Source: a virus. From it: a stretch of 46,724 nt of DNA. Where the stretch lies: positions 1 to 46,724 of the IMG/VR virus record IMGVR_UViG_3300046167_000334; one strand, written 5' to 3'. A program made the translations under genes and the position numbers. The notes under the pieces were generated by a model. That model did no database searches, was not told the DNA's origin, and saw only the letters and a list, made by a program, of their open reading frames with translations. The first letter of the stretch is position 1. Each line of letters begins with the position of its first letter. Positions 23,763 to 32,888 of this stretch are shown in pieces.

Positions 23763-26132
23763 ATGGCTTCAACCTATGACAATGACTTACGCCTCAATGA
23801 AATGGCGACTGGCGATCAGTCCGGGGCATGGGGTACGGTTACAAATCTGAACTTAGAAATGATTGGGGATGCCTTTGGTTACGCCACAGAGGCGATTACC
23901 ACAAACGCTGACACCCACGCCACGGTTATAGCTAACGGCGCGGCAGACGCTGGTAGAGCAATGGTGCTGAAGTACACAGGGGCGCTCGACAGCGCGTGTA
24001 CAATCACAATATCTGGTGGCGATGCTTCGACATTCACAGTGTCCAAGCTCTGGTACATTCACAACGCCACCAGCGGATCGCAGAACATTATTATAACTAG
24101 CGGCTCTGGAGCAAACATCACGATTGCCAACGGCCAGACAAAGTGCGTATATACCGATGGTGCTGGCGCTGGTGGCGCGGTCATTGATACCTTCGCGGCC
24201 CTGTCTGTTGTTGATTTGTTTGTTGATGATGATCTGACGGTAACTGACGATTTGACGGTTGGTGGAGATATTGACCTTGAGGGCAGCATTGACGTTAACG
24301 GCACAACAAACCTTGATGCCGTGGATATTGACGGTGCTGTTCAAATTGATGCAACAGTAAATGTTGGAGTTGATGACACTGGTTATGATGTTAAGTTTTT
24401 TGGAGATACTGCCAGTGCATACATGCAGTGGGATGCAAGTGCAGATGATTTAATCCTTGGTGGCGCGGCTGGATTGGTAGTGCCTCAAGATAAATTAACT
24501 ATCGCGTCAACAGCGGTCACCAGCACGGGCGCAGAACTAAACCAACTGGATGCCATTACTCGCGGCAGTATTCTGTACGGCAATGCTTCTGGAGCAACGG
24601 CTAGATTAGCCAAAGGTGGCGCGAATACAGTTCTGACTTCGGATGGCACAGATATTAGCTGGGCTGAAGCTGGGGGTGGCGGCGGTGAACAGACATTCAC
24701 TGCGACAGGCGCAGTATCTAATGGAGATATAGTCGGACTTAATGGTGATGGAACTATTAGTGTGATGACAAGATTGGCAGGATCATTTGTCAAAATTAAT
24801 GATGACGGTTTTCATTATTCAGCGTCAGTTGCGTATGACTCTACAAACAATAAAATTGTTTATTTATATCTAGACGATGGTAATAATGACTACCCTATGG
24901 TAGCCATTGGCACTGTATCGGGTTCTTCAATTAGTTTTGGAACTCCAGTGCAAGTAGCAAGCACAGATGGCTATGTCGGCCGGACAAGATGTATTTTTGA
25001 TTCTAACGCAGGAAAATTTGTTGCCATTTACACTGTCTTCGGCGGTAGCAACTCAGGCAGCGCAAAGTGTAAGGTGGGTACTGTCTCAGGAACGTCTTGC
25101 TCTTTCGGCTCTGAGGCCACGGTTCAAAGTGGAAATGCAAGTGGTGAAGCTGAGTCGTATGACGCTTGTTATGATTCTGGTTCAGATAAAATTATTTTCT
25201 TCTACATAACAGGTACTAGAGCATACATAAATGTTGGAGATATTTCTGGGACAAGCATTTCTTGGGGGTCGAGAGTTGACGTTGGCCCTGCCCAAGTTAG
25301 AGCACCAAGAGTTACTTATGACAGTTCTGCAAATAAAGTTATTTGTACATATTTGGACGTTACCACTACTGATTACACCTGTTATTATAGAGTCTGCACT
25401 GTTTCAGGAACTTCCATAACCCTTGGAACTCAAGGAACAGTTGCTAATTCAACTTCTGGTGTAGCTGGTTACAGCTATATTGATATTGAATATTGTTCAG
25501 CTAGAAATAGACTGTTTGTTGCAGGTGAATTTCAAACCGTAGGTGATGTGATATACGTTGGAAGTTTATCTGGAACAACGATTACGTTTGGCACACCAAT
25601 TACAAGCCCTATAGCCTTTAGTGGTGGGGGTTACATTACTATGGTGGATTGTCCTGATATTAATGGAGTCGTGTTACAGTACAATTACTACTATAATAAT
25701 ACTTTTCTTAATTTAACGTGCGCCGCTGGCACAAACAATCCGCAAGCATTTTCTCCTAAACAAATTACAGGAGACGCCACAACAGGAACTGCCACTTATT
25801 ATTATGGTTCAAGTTTAGCATATGACACTACTGCTAACAAAGTAATATTTGCGACTATCAATGATACGGAGGATGATAATCCAACAGCAGTTGTATATAA
25901 TCCATTAGTCCCTGACCGATGGGTCGGGCTTGCCGCTGAAGCAATATCAAACGGCGCAAGCGGAAAGGTTACCATTGTTGGTGGTATAAACACAGGGCAG
26001 TCAGGATTAGTGTCAGGAGTTGAATATAAAATATCCAACTCATCAGACACTTTAACCACTACAAGTGGAACAGTCGTGGGAGTGGCAACTTCTTCATCAA
26101 CCATTTATTTAACAAAGGCTGAAATATTATGA
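23763..26132 (+). CDS. Tail fibre/receptor-binding protein with propeller-like repeats, 789 aa
   Basis: The N-terminus (NDLRLNEMATGDQSGAWGTV) is a conserved fibre attachment domain. Residues about 150-210 are short strand repeats (DDLTVTDDLTVGGDIDLEG) that suit a trimeric stalk. From about 350 to 716 there are six or seven repeats of about 45-60 residues. Each has an AYDSTNNKIVYLY-like strand and a VGTVSGTSxSFGxxxxV-like strand, consistent with blades of a beta-propeller. The C-terminal domain (about 720-789) has LAAEAISNGASGKVTIVGGI. Likely host recognition. The stop overlaps the next start (ATGA). Confidence 0.85.
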   Translation: MASTYDNDLRLNEMATGDQSGAWGTVTNLNLEMIGDAFGYATEAITTNADTHATVIANGAADAGRAMVLKYTGALDSACTITISGGDASTFTVSKLWYIHNATSGSQNIIITSGSGANITIANGQTKCVYTDGAGAGGAVIDTFAALSVVDLFVDDDLTVTDDLTVGGDIDLEGSIDVNGTTNLDAVDIDGAVQIDATVNVGVDDTGYDVKFFGDTASAYMQWDASADDLILGGAAGLVVPQDKLTIASTAVTSTGAELNQLDAITRGSILYGNASGATARLAKGGANTVLTSDGTDISWAEAGGGGGEQTFTATGAVSNGDIVGLNGDGTISVMTRLAGSFVKINDDGFHYSASVAYDSTNNKIVYLYLDDGNNDYPMVAIGTVSGSSISFGTPVQVASTDGYVGRTRCIFDSNAGKFVAIYTVFGGSNSGSAKCKVGTVSGTSCSFGSEATVQSGNASGEAESYDACYDSGSDKIIFFYITGTRAYINVGDISGTSISWGSRVDVGPAQVRAPRVTYDSSANKVICTYLDVTTTDYTCYYRVCTVSGTSITLGTQGTVANSTSGVAGYSYIDIEYCSARNRLFVAGEFQTVGDVIYVGSLSGTTITFGTPITSPIAFSGGGYITMVDCPDINGVVLQYNYYYNNTFLNLTCAAGTNNPQAFSPKQITGDATTGTATYYYGSSLAYDTTANKVIFATINDTEDDNPTAVVYNPLVPDRWVGLAAEAISNGASGKVTIVGGINTGQSGLVSGVEYKISNSSDTLTTTSGTVVGVATSSSTIYLTKAEIL

Positions 26133-26305
26133 GTACAGCAGCAGAAGTTCGGGCAGAACGTGATAAACTATTGCAGGAATCAGATACTATGGCTCTTGCA
26201 GATCGTATAACCGAGGAATGGAGAATGTATCGGAATTTGCTAAGGATTGTCCCAGAGCAATCAGGCTTTCCAAATGACGTTCGTTGGCCTCGTAAGCCTA
26301 TTTAG
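26129..26305 (+). CDS. Tail-assembly-chaperone-like small protein, 58 aa
   Basis: Begins MSTAAEVRAERDKLLQESDT, followed by a TEEWRMYRNLLRIVPEQSGF helix and an ending VRWPRKPI. The RxxRDxLLxxSDxxxxADxxxxxEWxxYRxxLRxIPxQxGFPxxVxWPxKP arrangement is that of small phage tail-assembly/fibre-assembly proteins encoded next to fibres. It overlaps the fibre stop by four bases. Confidence 0.85.
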   Translation: MSTAAEVRAERDKLLQESDTMALADRITEEWRMYRNLLRIVPEQSGFPNDVRWPRKPI

Positions 26306-26318
26306 GAGTAACAAGTGT

Positions 26319-26513
26319 ATGGATAAACGCACAGTGGCCTCTGCACACAGCAGAATTGATGATTTAAATATTACCTTTGCATCCCTTCGCACAGAGGTGA
26401 CCATACAACACAAAGAGTTGTTTACGAGAGTAAAGCGTTTGGAAGCAATTATGATCGGTGCCAGCGCGGCAATTATCTTAATGCTTATAACTGTGCTAAC
26501 AAAAATGGGGTAG
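26319..26513 (+). CDS. Small single-pass membrane protein, 64 aa
   Basis: The start at 26319 (MDKRTVASAHSRIDDLNITF) is placed behind GGAG at 26305-26308. The upstream in-frame ATG would run through the previous gene. A coiled N-terminal part is followed by a C-terminal hydrophobic helix IMIGASAAIILMLITVL. It leads a cluster of membrane proteins and an endolysin, so it is likely part of the lysis cassette. Confidence 0.7.
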   Translation: MDKRTVASAHSRIDDLNITFASLRTEVTIQHKELFTRVKRLEAIMIGASAAIILMLITVLTKMG

Positions 26514-26517
26514 GATT

Positions 26518-26721
26518 ATGACACCAGAGACGTTTGATAAATTCAAAGTTTTGCCGCGAATAATGATGTTGGCTGTTACGGTGCTGACGTATCAAAGTGT
26601 TCACTGGTTTATGTCTATCCCCCCAGATCAAGTAACAAATGCCCAAGCGGGTTTGGTTAGCGTCTGTATGGGCGCACTTACTGGCTGTTTTGGCATCTTC
26701 ATAAACGGTGAAAAAGCATGA
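26518..26721 (+). CDS. Putative holin-like membrane protein, 67 aa
   Basis: Two hydrophobic segments, VLPRIMMLAVTVLTYQSVHW and LVSVCMGALTGCFGIFI, are joined by a polar loop; the C-terminus NGEKA is charged. The size and two-helix layout suit a class II holin or an anti-holin. It overlaps the 3-TM holin gene by four bases. Confidence 0.65.
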   Translation: MTPETFDKFKVLPRIMMLAVTVLTYQSVHWFMSIPPDQVTNAQAGLVSVCMGALTGCFGIFINGEKA

Positions 26722-27173
26722 TGGCTCTTCTGGGAAGTCTGCTAGGCTTCGGATCATCGTTTCTGCCGTCAGTGCTTGATTACTTTAAGGCCAATCAGCA
26801 GCAAAAGCATCGCATTGAAATGATGCAAATAGAAACAGAGCTTGCACAAAAGCGGTCTGAAATGAAGCTGGTCGAGCTAGATAAGAAGGCAGACATCGAA
26901 GAAACAAGGGGCTTGTATGAGCATGATCGATCTATCGACGCTGGAGGATTTATCAACGGTCTTCGGGGTTCTGTTCGTCCTATTGTTACTTATGCCTTTT
27001 TCGGATTGTTCGTAGCTACGAAAGTAGTAATTATGGTCAAAGTCACGCAGGCTGGTGGAGACTGGATGCAGGCCGTCGATCTCATGTGGGATGGGGAGAC
27101 ATCTGGATTATTCAGCGCAGTTCTGGCATTCTGGTTTGGAAATCGGGCAATCAGTAAATATGCAGGGAAATAA
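26718..27173 (+). CDS. 3-TM holin of the gene-transfer-agent release type, 151 aa
   Basis: The N-terminal amphipathic/hydrophobic segment LLGSLLGFGSSFLPSVLDYF is followed by a charged coiled coil (residues 25-70). Then come VRPIVTYAFFGLFVATKVVI and a C-terminal helix LFSAVLAFWFGNRAISKYAG. The 'helix, basic coil, RP(I/V)xTY helix, FWFGxR helix' plan is that of the GTA_holin_3TM family known from alphaproteobacterial gene transfer agents and phages. It likely permeabilises the inner membrane to release the endopeptidase encoded next. Confidence 0.82.
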   Translation: MMALLGSLLGFGSSFLPSVLDYFKANQQQKHRIEMMQIETELAQKRSEMKLVELDKKADIEETRGLYEHDRSIDAGGFINGLRGSVRPIVTYAFFGLFVATKVVIMVKVTQAGGDWMQAVDLMWDGETSGLFSAVLAFWFGNRAISKYAGK

Positions 27174-27175
27174 TT

Positions 27176-27628
27176 ATGGGCTACAAGTTAAGCAAACGAA
27201 GTCTATCTAGGCTGGACGGTGTAGACGAAAGAATGGTGGCTGTTGTTAAGTACGCCATAGGTGTTACCAAACAAGACTTTTCGGTAATTTGTGGACTGCG
27301 AACAATAGACGAGCAACGTGCTTTGGTTGCAAAAGGAGCTTCGCAAACCATGAAGTCAAAACACATCGACGGTAACGCTGTTGATCTTATGGCTTACTGC
27401 GATGGCGGCAGATGGGAACTGAACCTCTATGATGAAATTGCAGACGCCATGAAAGAAGGCGCAGAGGCTGTGGGCGTAAAGCTACGCTGGGGCGCTGCGT
27501 GGACTGTTAATGATCTAGGTGCTTGGGAGGGTAGCGCAGAGGACGCTATGAACAGCTATATAGACATAAGGCGCTCACAGGGACGTAGGCCCTTTATCGA
27601 TGCTCCACATTTTGAGACCATGTTCTGA
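27176..27628 (+). CDS. M15-family L-alanyl-D-glutamate-type endopeptidase (endolysin), 150 aa
   Basis: Cuts peptide cross-bridges in peptidoglycan. Zinc ligands are His63 and Asp70 in SKHIDGNAVDLMAY and His145 in DAPHFE, the typical M15 H-x6-D...H set. CGLRTIDEQRALVAKGAS precedes the site, as in phage M15 endolysins. No signal peptide, so it depends on the adjacent holin. The stop overlaps the next start (TGATG). Confidence 0.9.
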   Translation: MGYKLSKRSLSRLDGVDERMVAVVKYAIGVTKQDFSVICGLRTIDEQRALVAKGASQTMKSKHIDGNAVDLMAYCDGGRWELNLYDEIADAMKEGAEAVGVKLRWGAAWTVNDLGAWEGSAEDAMNSYIDIRRSQGRRPFIDAPHFETMF

Positions 27629-29541
27629 TGTCACTGCAATTGCTGAAATACAACGCTGGCATCGTCAAAGATACCACAGAATATTCTGCTGGCAAAAACG
27701 GCCCATTTTATGTGGACAGTGACCTTGTTCGTTTTGTTAACGGATACCCAGAGAAAATTGGTGGATGGGAAAAAGACAAATTTTACGCATTAGATTCGTC
27801 TGGGCAAACAACATCTACTGAAGCTACGCTGACTGGCATTGGCCGAAAAATAGTTTTTTGGAGAGCGTCTGATGGTGTTGACAGAATAGCTGTCGGGACA
27901 GACAATCATCTTTACATAATTCAAAACAACGCGATTTATGACATTACGCCGCTGCGAAAAACCACAAGTAATCTCTCTAATCCTTTGGTTGTAACAAGTG
28001 GCAGCACAACTATTACTGTAACCGATAACTCTCATGGAGCTTCAAACGGTGATTTTGTTGTAATAAATTCTGCCACTGCCACAGGCGGCATATCTGCCGA
28101 AACAATTAACAGAATGGCAGGGTATCAAATAACTTATATTGACTCTAATTCTTATTCAATACAATCGCCCGATGCAGCAACAAGTGGTGCCACAGGCGGC
28201 GGTACAACAATAGACATAAAATATCTTATTGGTTCTGCCGAAGGATTAGGCACACAAAGTGCTGCTCCCGCGCTTGGTTGGGGTGTTGGTGGATGGAATG
28301 AATCAACTTGGAACACACCAAGGTCTTTGTCTTTGTCTCAAGTAAATCTTGAAAACTCTTCATGGAGTTTAAATATTTGGGGCGAAGATTTAATTGCCAA
28401 TGTCAGAGGCAGACAGATATATTACTGGGATACATCTGGATCAACAACAGCAAGGGCCGTTCTTGTGTCCAGTCTGGCAGGAGCAGCGTCTGTGCCTGCG
28501 GAAGTTCGGGCAACTGTTGTCAGCTTTCCCGACAGACATTTTATTGCCGCTGGAGCCAGTGTATATGTTGCCGCCGATGGAAGCTCTGGAACACTAGACC
28601 CAATGTTAGTGCGTTGGTCTACGCAAGAAGATTTTACAAAATTTGCTCCAACAGCACTCAATACTGCTGGCGATCAAAGGCTTGAAGTTGGAACCAAAAT
28701 TGTTGCCTTGGTTAACACGCGAGAAGAAACAATTATATCCACCGACGAGGCTGTGTATGGCATGACATTCGTTGGTGAGCCATTTATATTTTCGTTCAGA
28801 TTACTTGGTACTGGCACTAGCGCAATTGGCTTAAACTCTATGATTGCAATTGACGGCAATACATACTGGATGGGCAATAGATCGTTCTATATATACGATG
28901 GTGTAATTAACGAAATACCATGTCCATTAAAACATTTTGTCTTTGATAGATTGCAAACGCAATTTTTTGATAAAACTGTGGCTGGTCATAATGTCGAATT
29001 TAACGAAGTAACGTGGTTCTATGTCTCTGACCAAAATACAGCAGGGACAACTAATCCAGAGCCAGACAGTTATGTGACCTATAATTACAACGAAAAAGTA
29101 TGGTCGATTGGATCAATGGACAGAACGGCTTGGAACGATGCATTCGGCTCACGCGAAAAACCATTTGCATTTAGCCCTCAAGGCTTTTTGTACAACCATG
29201 AGACAGGAACAAGTAACGATGGTGCAGCGATGACTGCATTTATTGAGGCAGCGCCCCGTGAAATCACAGCAGAGGGCGAAAACCTTTACATGGTGGATCG
29301 GATTATTCCTGACGCAACGATGGGGGCCAATAGCACCGTCTCGCTATACATGAATACGCGCAAGTATCCCAACGCCATCGAGACCATAAAGGGGCCGTTT
29401 AATATTACGTCTACAACAGAGAAAATCAGCACTCGCGTCAAGGGTCGGCAAATTGCTTTGAAGTTTGAAAGCACAGGTACGCAAGACGAATGGCGGCTTG
29501 GTGACCTTCGGATCGACACAAAGATGGATGGATTACGATGA
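27628..29541 (+). CDS. P22 gp10-like tail hub / DNA stabilisation protein, 637 aa
   Basis: Rich in beta strands spaced as propeller blades. The N-terminus YSAGKNGPFYVDSDLVRFVN is followed by PEKIGGWEK. Later segments are GWGVGGWNESTWNTPRSLSL, FPDRHFIAAGAS, LVRWSTQEDFTKF, TGDQRLE-like and VGEPFIFSFRLLGTGTSAIG. These features match the packaged-DNA stabilisation/tail-hub family that sits beneath the gp4-like ring. It closes the portal channel and anchors fibres. It is separated from the other tail genes by the lysis cassette. Confidence 0.8.
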   Translation: MSLQLLKYNAGIVKDTTEYSAGKNGPFYVDSDLVRFVNGYPEKIGGWEKDKFYALDSSGQTTSTEATLTGIGRKIVFWRASDGVDRIAVGTDNHLYIIQNNAIYDITPLRKTTSNLSNPLVVTSGSTTITVTDNSHGASNGDFVVINSATATGGISAETINRMAGYQITYIDSNSYSIQSPDAATSGATGGGTTIDIKYLIGSAEGLGTQSAAPALGWGVGGWNESTWNTPRSLSLSQVNLENSSWSLNIWGEDLIANVRGRQIYYWDTSGSTTARAVLVSSLAGAASVPAEVRATVVSFPDRHFIAAGASVYVAADGSSGTLDPMLVRWSTQEDFTKFAPTALNTAGDQRLEVGTKIVALVNTREETIISTDEAVYGMTFVGEPFIFSFRLLGTGTSAIGLNSMIAIDGNTYWMGNRSFYIYDGVINEIPCPLKHFVFDRLQTQFFDKTVAGHNVEFNEVTWFYVSDQNTAGTTNPEPDSYVTYNYNEKVWSIGSMDRTAWNDAFGSREKPFAFSPQGFLYNHETGTSNDGAAMTAFIEAAPREITAEGENLYMVDRIIPDATMGANSTVSLYMNTRKYPNAIETIKGPFNITSTTEKISTRVKGRQIALKFESTGTQDEWRLGDLRIDTKMDGLR

Positions 29542-29723
29542 CCCGCGCAGCACCCCTTGCAATCTTGCGACTGCCGTCACCTCCCCAGCAATATCAGCAG
29601 GGTTATATGGGGCGATTGGTAAACACTCTGGAGCTTGAAAAGCAGGCGACATATTTTGCAGCATCGCAGGGGTTGCAGACAGCCGTTGATCAGGCCGAAG
29701 CTACAGCGTGGTTCATGGGCTAA
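29538..29723 (+). CDS. Small Pro-rich N-terminal protein near tail genes, 61 aa
   Basis: Begins MTRAAPLAILRLPSPPQQYQ, followed by MGRLVNTLELEKQATYFAAS. The LPxPPxxYxxxYMxxLxxxLExE pattern is a frequent tiny neighbour of tail-hub genes in marine phages, from memory. ATGA overlap with the hub gene and TAATG overlap with the next gene. Function unknown. Confidence 0.75.
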   Translation: MTRAAPLAILRLPSPPQQYQQGYMGRLVNTLELEKQATYFAASQGLQTAVDQAEATAWFMG

Positions 29724-30046
29724 TGGCTAATAATTACAAAAATGCCAAGGTCGATTTAACAACGACAAATGTCACAACGCTGTATACTGCACCCAGCGCA
29801 ACCACTACTTTGATCAAGTCGATCCTAGTGTCCGAAGACAGTGGGAATGCGGATACAATTACGGTCACAATTACAGACGCATCAGCCGCTGTATTTTCTT
29901 TGTTTAAAGTTAAGGCAATCGGTGCTAATACAACGGCAGAGCTTTTGACCCAGCCTCTTACTGTTCAAGAGGACGAAATCATTAAGGTCACGGCAGCAAC
30001 GGCCAACAGGCTGCACGTTGTGGCTTCACTATTGGAGATAACCTGA
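29723..30046 (+). CDS. Small beta-rich virion protein, 107 aa
   Basis: The start at 29723 (MANNYKNAKVDLTTTNVTTL) couples to the previous stop; an upstream in-frame ATG at 29708 lies inside that gene. Contains TLIKSILVSEDSGNADTITV and a C-terminus of strands with LTVQEDEIIKVTA. This matches small phage structural proteins with a fibronectin-like or jelly-roll pattern. Overlaps the next gene by one base. Confidence 0.75.
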   Translation: MANNYKNAKVDLTTTNVTTLYTAPSATTTLIKSILVSEDSGNADTITVTITDASAAVFSLFKVKAIGANTTAELLTQPLTVQEDEIIKVTAATANRLHVVASLLEIT

Positions 30047-31101
30047 TGGCAGTTCAGTATGACGCAAATGGCATTGCTCTCACAGATGAGCGCGGGATTG
30101 CTCTCCCAGACCCATATGGCAATCTAGGTGTTTTGCCACCAGCAGAGGACGGCATGGAGACAGTAGATGTCTATCAAATGCAGTCTCAAGTCGCACCAGA
30201 ACTTGCTGAAGGCTTGCGCCTGCAAGACGTTTACGGCACTGCCGCCATGCCAATGTATGAATTTGTAAAGCCCGTCAAGACAGGCACACGCACGTTCTCC
30301 ACTGTGCCAGACTTTGGTGGCGTGACATTTGAAGGTGAAGAGGCTCCCTTTGGAACCGCAGGAAACACTGATTTTAATACGTCAAGCCAGAAAGAAGCTG
30401 CCAGACGAATGCAACAAGCAGCGGCTGGCGAATTGGGCAGTATGGTTGGCGGTAATATTGGTCGGCAGTTTTTGTTTGGTGGTACTGGCGGTGGTCAAAT
30501 GTCCAGCATAACTGATGCTATTGTACCGGGCGTTAAATCATCTTTCGCTTTCGGAAAAGATGCAAGAGCGCCTATGGGAACAGGATTTCAACCGAATGTT
30601 GGCTATGGTTACGGCATAGGTCGCACGGTTGGCGGTTTGCTGGCAGGAGAAGATTTTAAAGATGCAGCAAAGTCTGGCGTTAAATCAGGCGTTGGCGCGG
30701 CAGTCGGAAGTTTTTTTGGCCCTGTCGGCAGCTTTATCGGCGCGTCCATTGGTGGACGTGTGATCTGCAACGAACTACAGCGGCAGGGCGTTATGAGCAG
30801 ACAGAACGTATTGCTGGACTATCGCTTCACCAGAGATTACCTGACGCCACAACACGTCAATGGATATCATATATGGGCCGTACACGTTGTGAAGCAAATG
30901 CGTAAAGGTAGAGGCGTCAAGCTCTGGCGTCACCTAGCCCAACACAGAGCCAACGAAATCGCCTATATCTACGGTAAGCGCGACAAGCCCGACTATCTGG
31001 GCAAGATTTATCGAAAAATTCTGGAACCAATCTGCTGGTCGGTTGGCTTCTTCTGCGAAAAAACTGACTGGTCTGTTCTATATAAAGCGAAGGAAGCGTA
31101 A
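30046..31101 (+). CDS. Internal virion-type protein with Gly-rich membrane-active region, 351 aa
   Basis: The N-terminal 60 residues are polar. Residues about 215-245 form a Gly/Ala-rich hydrophobic stretch (GVGAAVGSFFGPVGSFIGAS). The C-terminal 110 residues hold a conserved-looking domain: VICNELQRQGVMSRQNVLLD, YHIWAVHVVKQMRKGRG and a WSVGFFCEKTDWSVLY ending. CNELxRQGLM and GYxIWAxxVVxxMRxxxG occur in proteins near podophage ejection genes, from memory. Association with host membrane during ejection is inferred. Confidence 0.65.
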   Translation: MAVQYDANGIALTDERGIALPDPYGNLGVLPPAEDGMETVDVYQMQSQVAPELAEGLRLQDVYGTAAMPMYEFVKPVKTGTRTFSTVPDFGGVTFEGEEAPFGTAGNTDFNTSSQKEAARRMQQAAAGELGSMVGGNIGRQFLFGGTGGGQMSSITDAIVPGVKSSFAFGKDARAPMGTGFQPNVGYGYGIGRTVGGLLAGEDFKDAAKSGVKSGVGAAVGSFFGPVGSFIGASIGGRVICNELQRQGVMSRQNVLLDYRFTRDYLTPQHVNGYHIWAVHVVKQMRKGRGVKLWRHLAQHRANEIAYIYGKRDKPDYLGKIYRKILEPICWSVGFFCEKTDWSVLYKAKEA

Positions 31102-31439
31102 TGCCTAATAAAGATATGATGAAAGCAGAAATGCCAGATATGCCAGATATGCGTGGCGCAAATATGCGAGAAGAAAGACGCCCACAAAGAGACATGGGCC
31201 AAGCATCGCCAGAAATCGCGGCTGCTCTCGTATCGCGTCTGGGTGGCATGTCTGAGCAAGAACTTGCAATGCTCGACAGTGTTATCACACCAGAAATAGC
31301 CTCAGTGCTTATGAAGCTGCTGCCAGAGCTTGCAGAGCTTATTGCGGCCATAGAGGGTGGCGCAGGCGGTGGACAAGCCCCTATGCCTCGTCAGATGGCG
31401 TCTGAGGGTCAAATGGGCGCATTGGGCGGCATGGGCTAA
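31101..31439 (+). CDS. Met-rich helical protein, 112 aa
   Basis: The N-terminus is repetitive in MPDMPDMR. The centre ALVSRLGGMSEQELAMLDSV and VLMKLLPELAELIAAIEGGA is helical, and the C-terminus is Gly/Met-rich. It overlaps both neighbours by one base. Possibly a chaperone-like partner of the ejection proteins; function not known. Confidence 0.65.
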   Translation: MPNKDMMKAEMPDMPDMRGANMREERRPQRDMGQASPEIAAALVSRLGGMSEQELAMLDSVITPEIASVLMKLLPELAELIAAIEGGAGGGQAPMPRQMASEGQMGALGGMG

Positions 31440-31876
31440 TGATGATCAGAGTGGCGACACCTCTGGATATATCTGCATTGTACGGAATGCTGCACGTCAT
31501 GCATTCCGAAACGGTTCACGATGTGTCGCCAATCAGGTCTGATAAATTGGTCGCTGCCATTAGCAAGTGCATCCACGATGGCGTTGTTCTGGTCGCTGAA
31601 ATAGACGGCAGAATTATTGGATCAATTGGTGGTGCGGAAATGACCGACTGGTGGAGCGACAAAAAGTATCTGGCTGATAAGTGGTTTTTCGTCTATCGAC
31701 AGCACAGAAAGTCTACCATCGCCACTCGACTGATTAAAAAGTTTATGAAAATCGGTCAGGAGGCTGGCGTCCCAGTTAAGTTGGGCCACGTCTATTCTGG
31801 CGATATAGATCGCAAAGATAATTTTTACGAGCGGCTTGGCTTATGCAAAGTCGGTTCGTTATTTACGGAGGCTTAA
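31439..31876 (+). CDS. GNAT-family N-acetyltransferase, 145 aa
   Basis: The first strand and helix MIRVATPLDISALYGMLHVM and strands VVLVAEIDGRIIGSIGGAEM lead into motif A-like KWFFVYRQHRKSTIATRLIK (acetyl-CoA pyrophosphate contact). The end FYERLGLCKVGSLF matches GNAT motif B. GNATs of this size lie beside internal virion protein genes in many podophages, from memory. The substrate is unknown, possibly a virion or host protein. Two adjacent ATGs at 31439 and 31442 are both usable. Confidence 0.85.
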   Translation: MMIRVATPLDISALYGMLHVMHSETVHDVSPIRSDKLVAAISKCIHDGVVLVAEIDGRIIGSIGGAEMTDWWSDKKYLADKWFFVYRQHRKSTIATRLIKKFMKIGQEAGVPVKLGHVYSGDIDRKDNFYERLGLCKVGSLFTEA

Positions 31877-32875
31877 ATGGGCAGTTTCTGCACACCATCA
31901 TATTCGGAGCTACCAAGCTCATCTGATACATATAGCGCAGATGAAGTTCCATCTTGGGTCTCCTCCGCTGGCCGATCATTATTTGAAAAAGCTGCCGAAA
32001 TAGCAGCGTCTGACTATCCAACATATTCGGGTGATCGAATTGCGACATATGGCGATGATAACAGCAAACTGACAGATCAAGAGCGCGAGGGCATGGAAAT
32101 GCTTGGCACTCTTGATGATACTTTCCAGCCGTATTTGGATAAATACGAGGGCGTTGCTGACACGCTGGGCCAAGGCTATGACGCAGCAACACGCGAAGAG
32201 CTTATGGGTGATCCATTTAGCATGGACACAGCGCAGCCGTTTATGGATATTTACCAAGACGCCATGAACCCTGCCGTGCGTGAAATCGAAGAGCAAACTA
32301 TTCGCGCTCAAAACGAGGCCAGAAGCCGCGCTGCAAGAGGCGGTGGTGCTTTTGGCGCACGTCTGGGCATTATGGAAGGCACAGCGGCAGGAGAGGGCGC
32401 ACAGGCCGCTGGAGACCTCAGAGCAAGGGCAGGGCGCGAAGGATTGGACTTTGCTGCTGGTCGCTTCGACACAGAACGTGCCAATCGGTTTAGCGCAGAA
32501 AACGCGCTACGAAGTGCATTCGAAACTGAAGAGGCGGCACGGGCTGGGCAAATGGATGCATATGGATCGGCTGGTACACTGGCGGCTGACTTGCAGGCGC
32601 AAACGGCGCAGGGTCTCATTACATCTGGCGAGGCTACGCGCCTACTTGATCAACGGGCGCTTGATTTGGCTTACGCTGATTATCTTGATCAGCGGGATTA
32701 TCCACAGGAGCAGCTTAATTTTGCTCTGGGAGCATTGTCCCAAACGCCGTACAGCAAGGCGTCGAGAGGCTTCCAGACAGGCACACAGATGGCTGCTGAT
32801 CCTTCGGTATACGGCCAGACACTTAGCGGTTTGGGCAGTCTGTACAGCGCGTATAAACTGATGAACCAAAAATAA
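31877..32875 (+). CDS. Ejection/internal virion protein, 332 aa
   Basis: Highly helical and Ala/Arg/Glu-rich, with TQPFMDIYQDAMNPAVREIE-like and IRAQNEARSRAARGGGAFGA segments, then long amphipathic helices to about residue 300. The pattern Y.N..V.......(..A)..RG.FGGSR.A is typical of podophage DNA-transfer proteins, which enter the host with the genome. The first of three consecutive large ejection-type genes. Starts one base after the acetyltransferase stop. Confidence 0.75.
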   Translation: MGSFCTPSYSELPSSSDTYSADEVPSWVSSAGRSLFEKAAEIAASDYPTYSGDRIATYGDDNSKLTDQEREGMEMLGTLDDTFQPYLDKYEGVADTLGQGYDAATREELMGDPFSMDTAQPFMDIYQDAMNPAVREIEEQTIRAQNEARSRAARGGGAFGARLGIMEGTAAGEGAQAAGDLRARAGREGLDFAAGRFDTERANRFSAENALRSAFETEEAARAGQMDAYGSAGTLAADLQAQTAQGLITSGEATRLLDQRALDLAYADYLDQRDYPQEQLNFALGALSQTPYSKASRGFQTGTQMAADPSVYGQTLSGLGSLYSAYKLMNQK

Positions 32876-32888
32876 TAGGGACTAAGGC

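Noticed and set aside
23763-26132. Diversity-generating retroelement target in the tail fibre
   Set aside because: No reverse transcriptase, template repeat or matching variable repeat was seen in the window.
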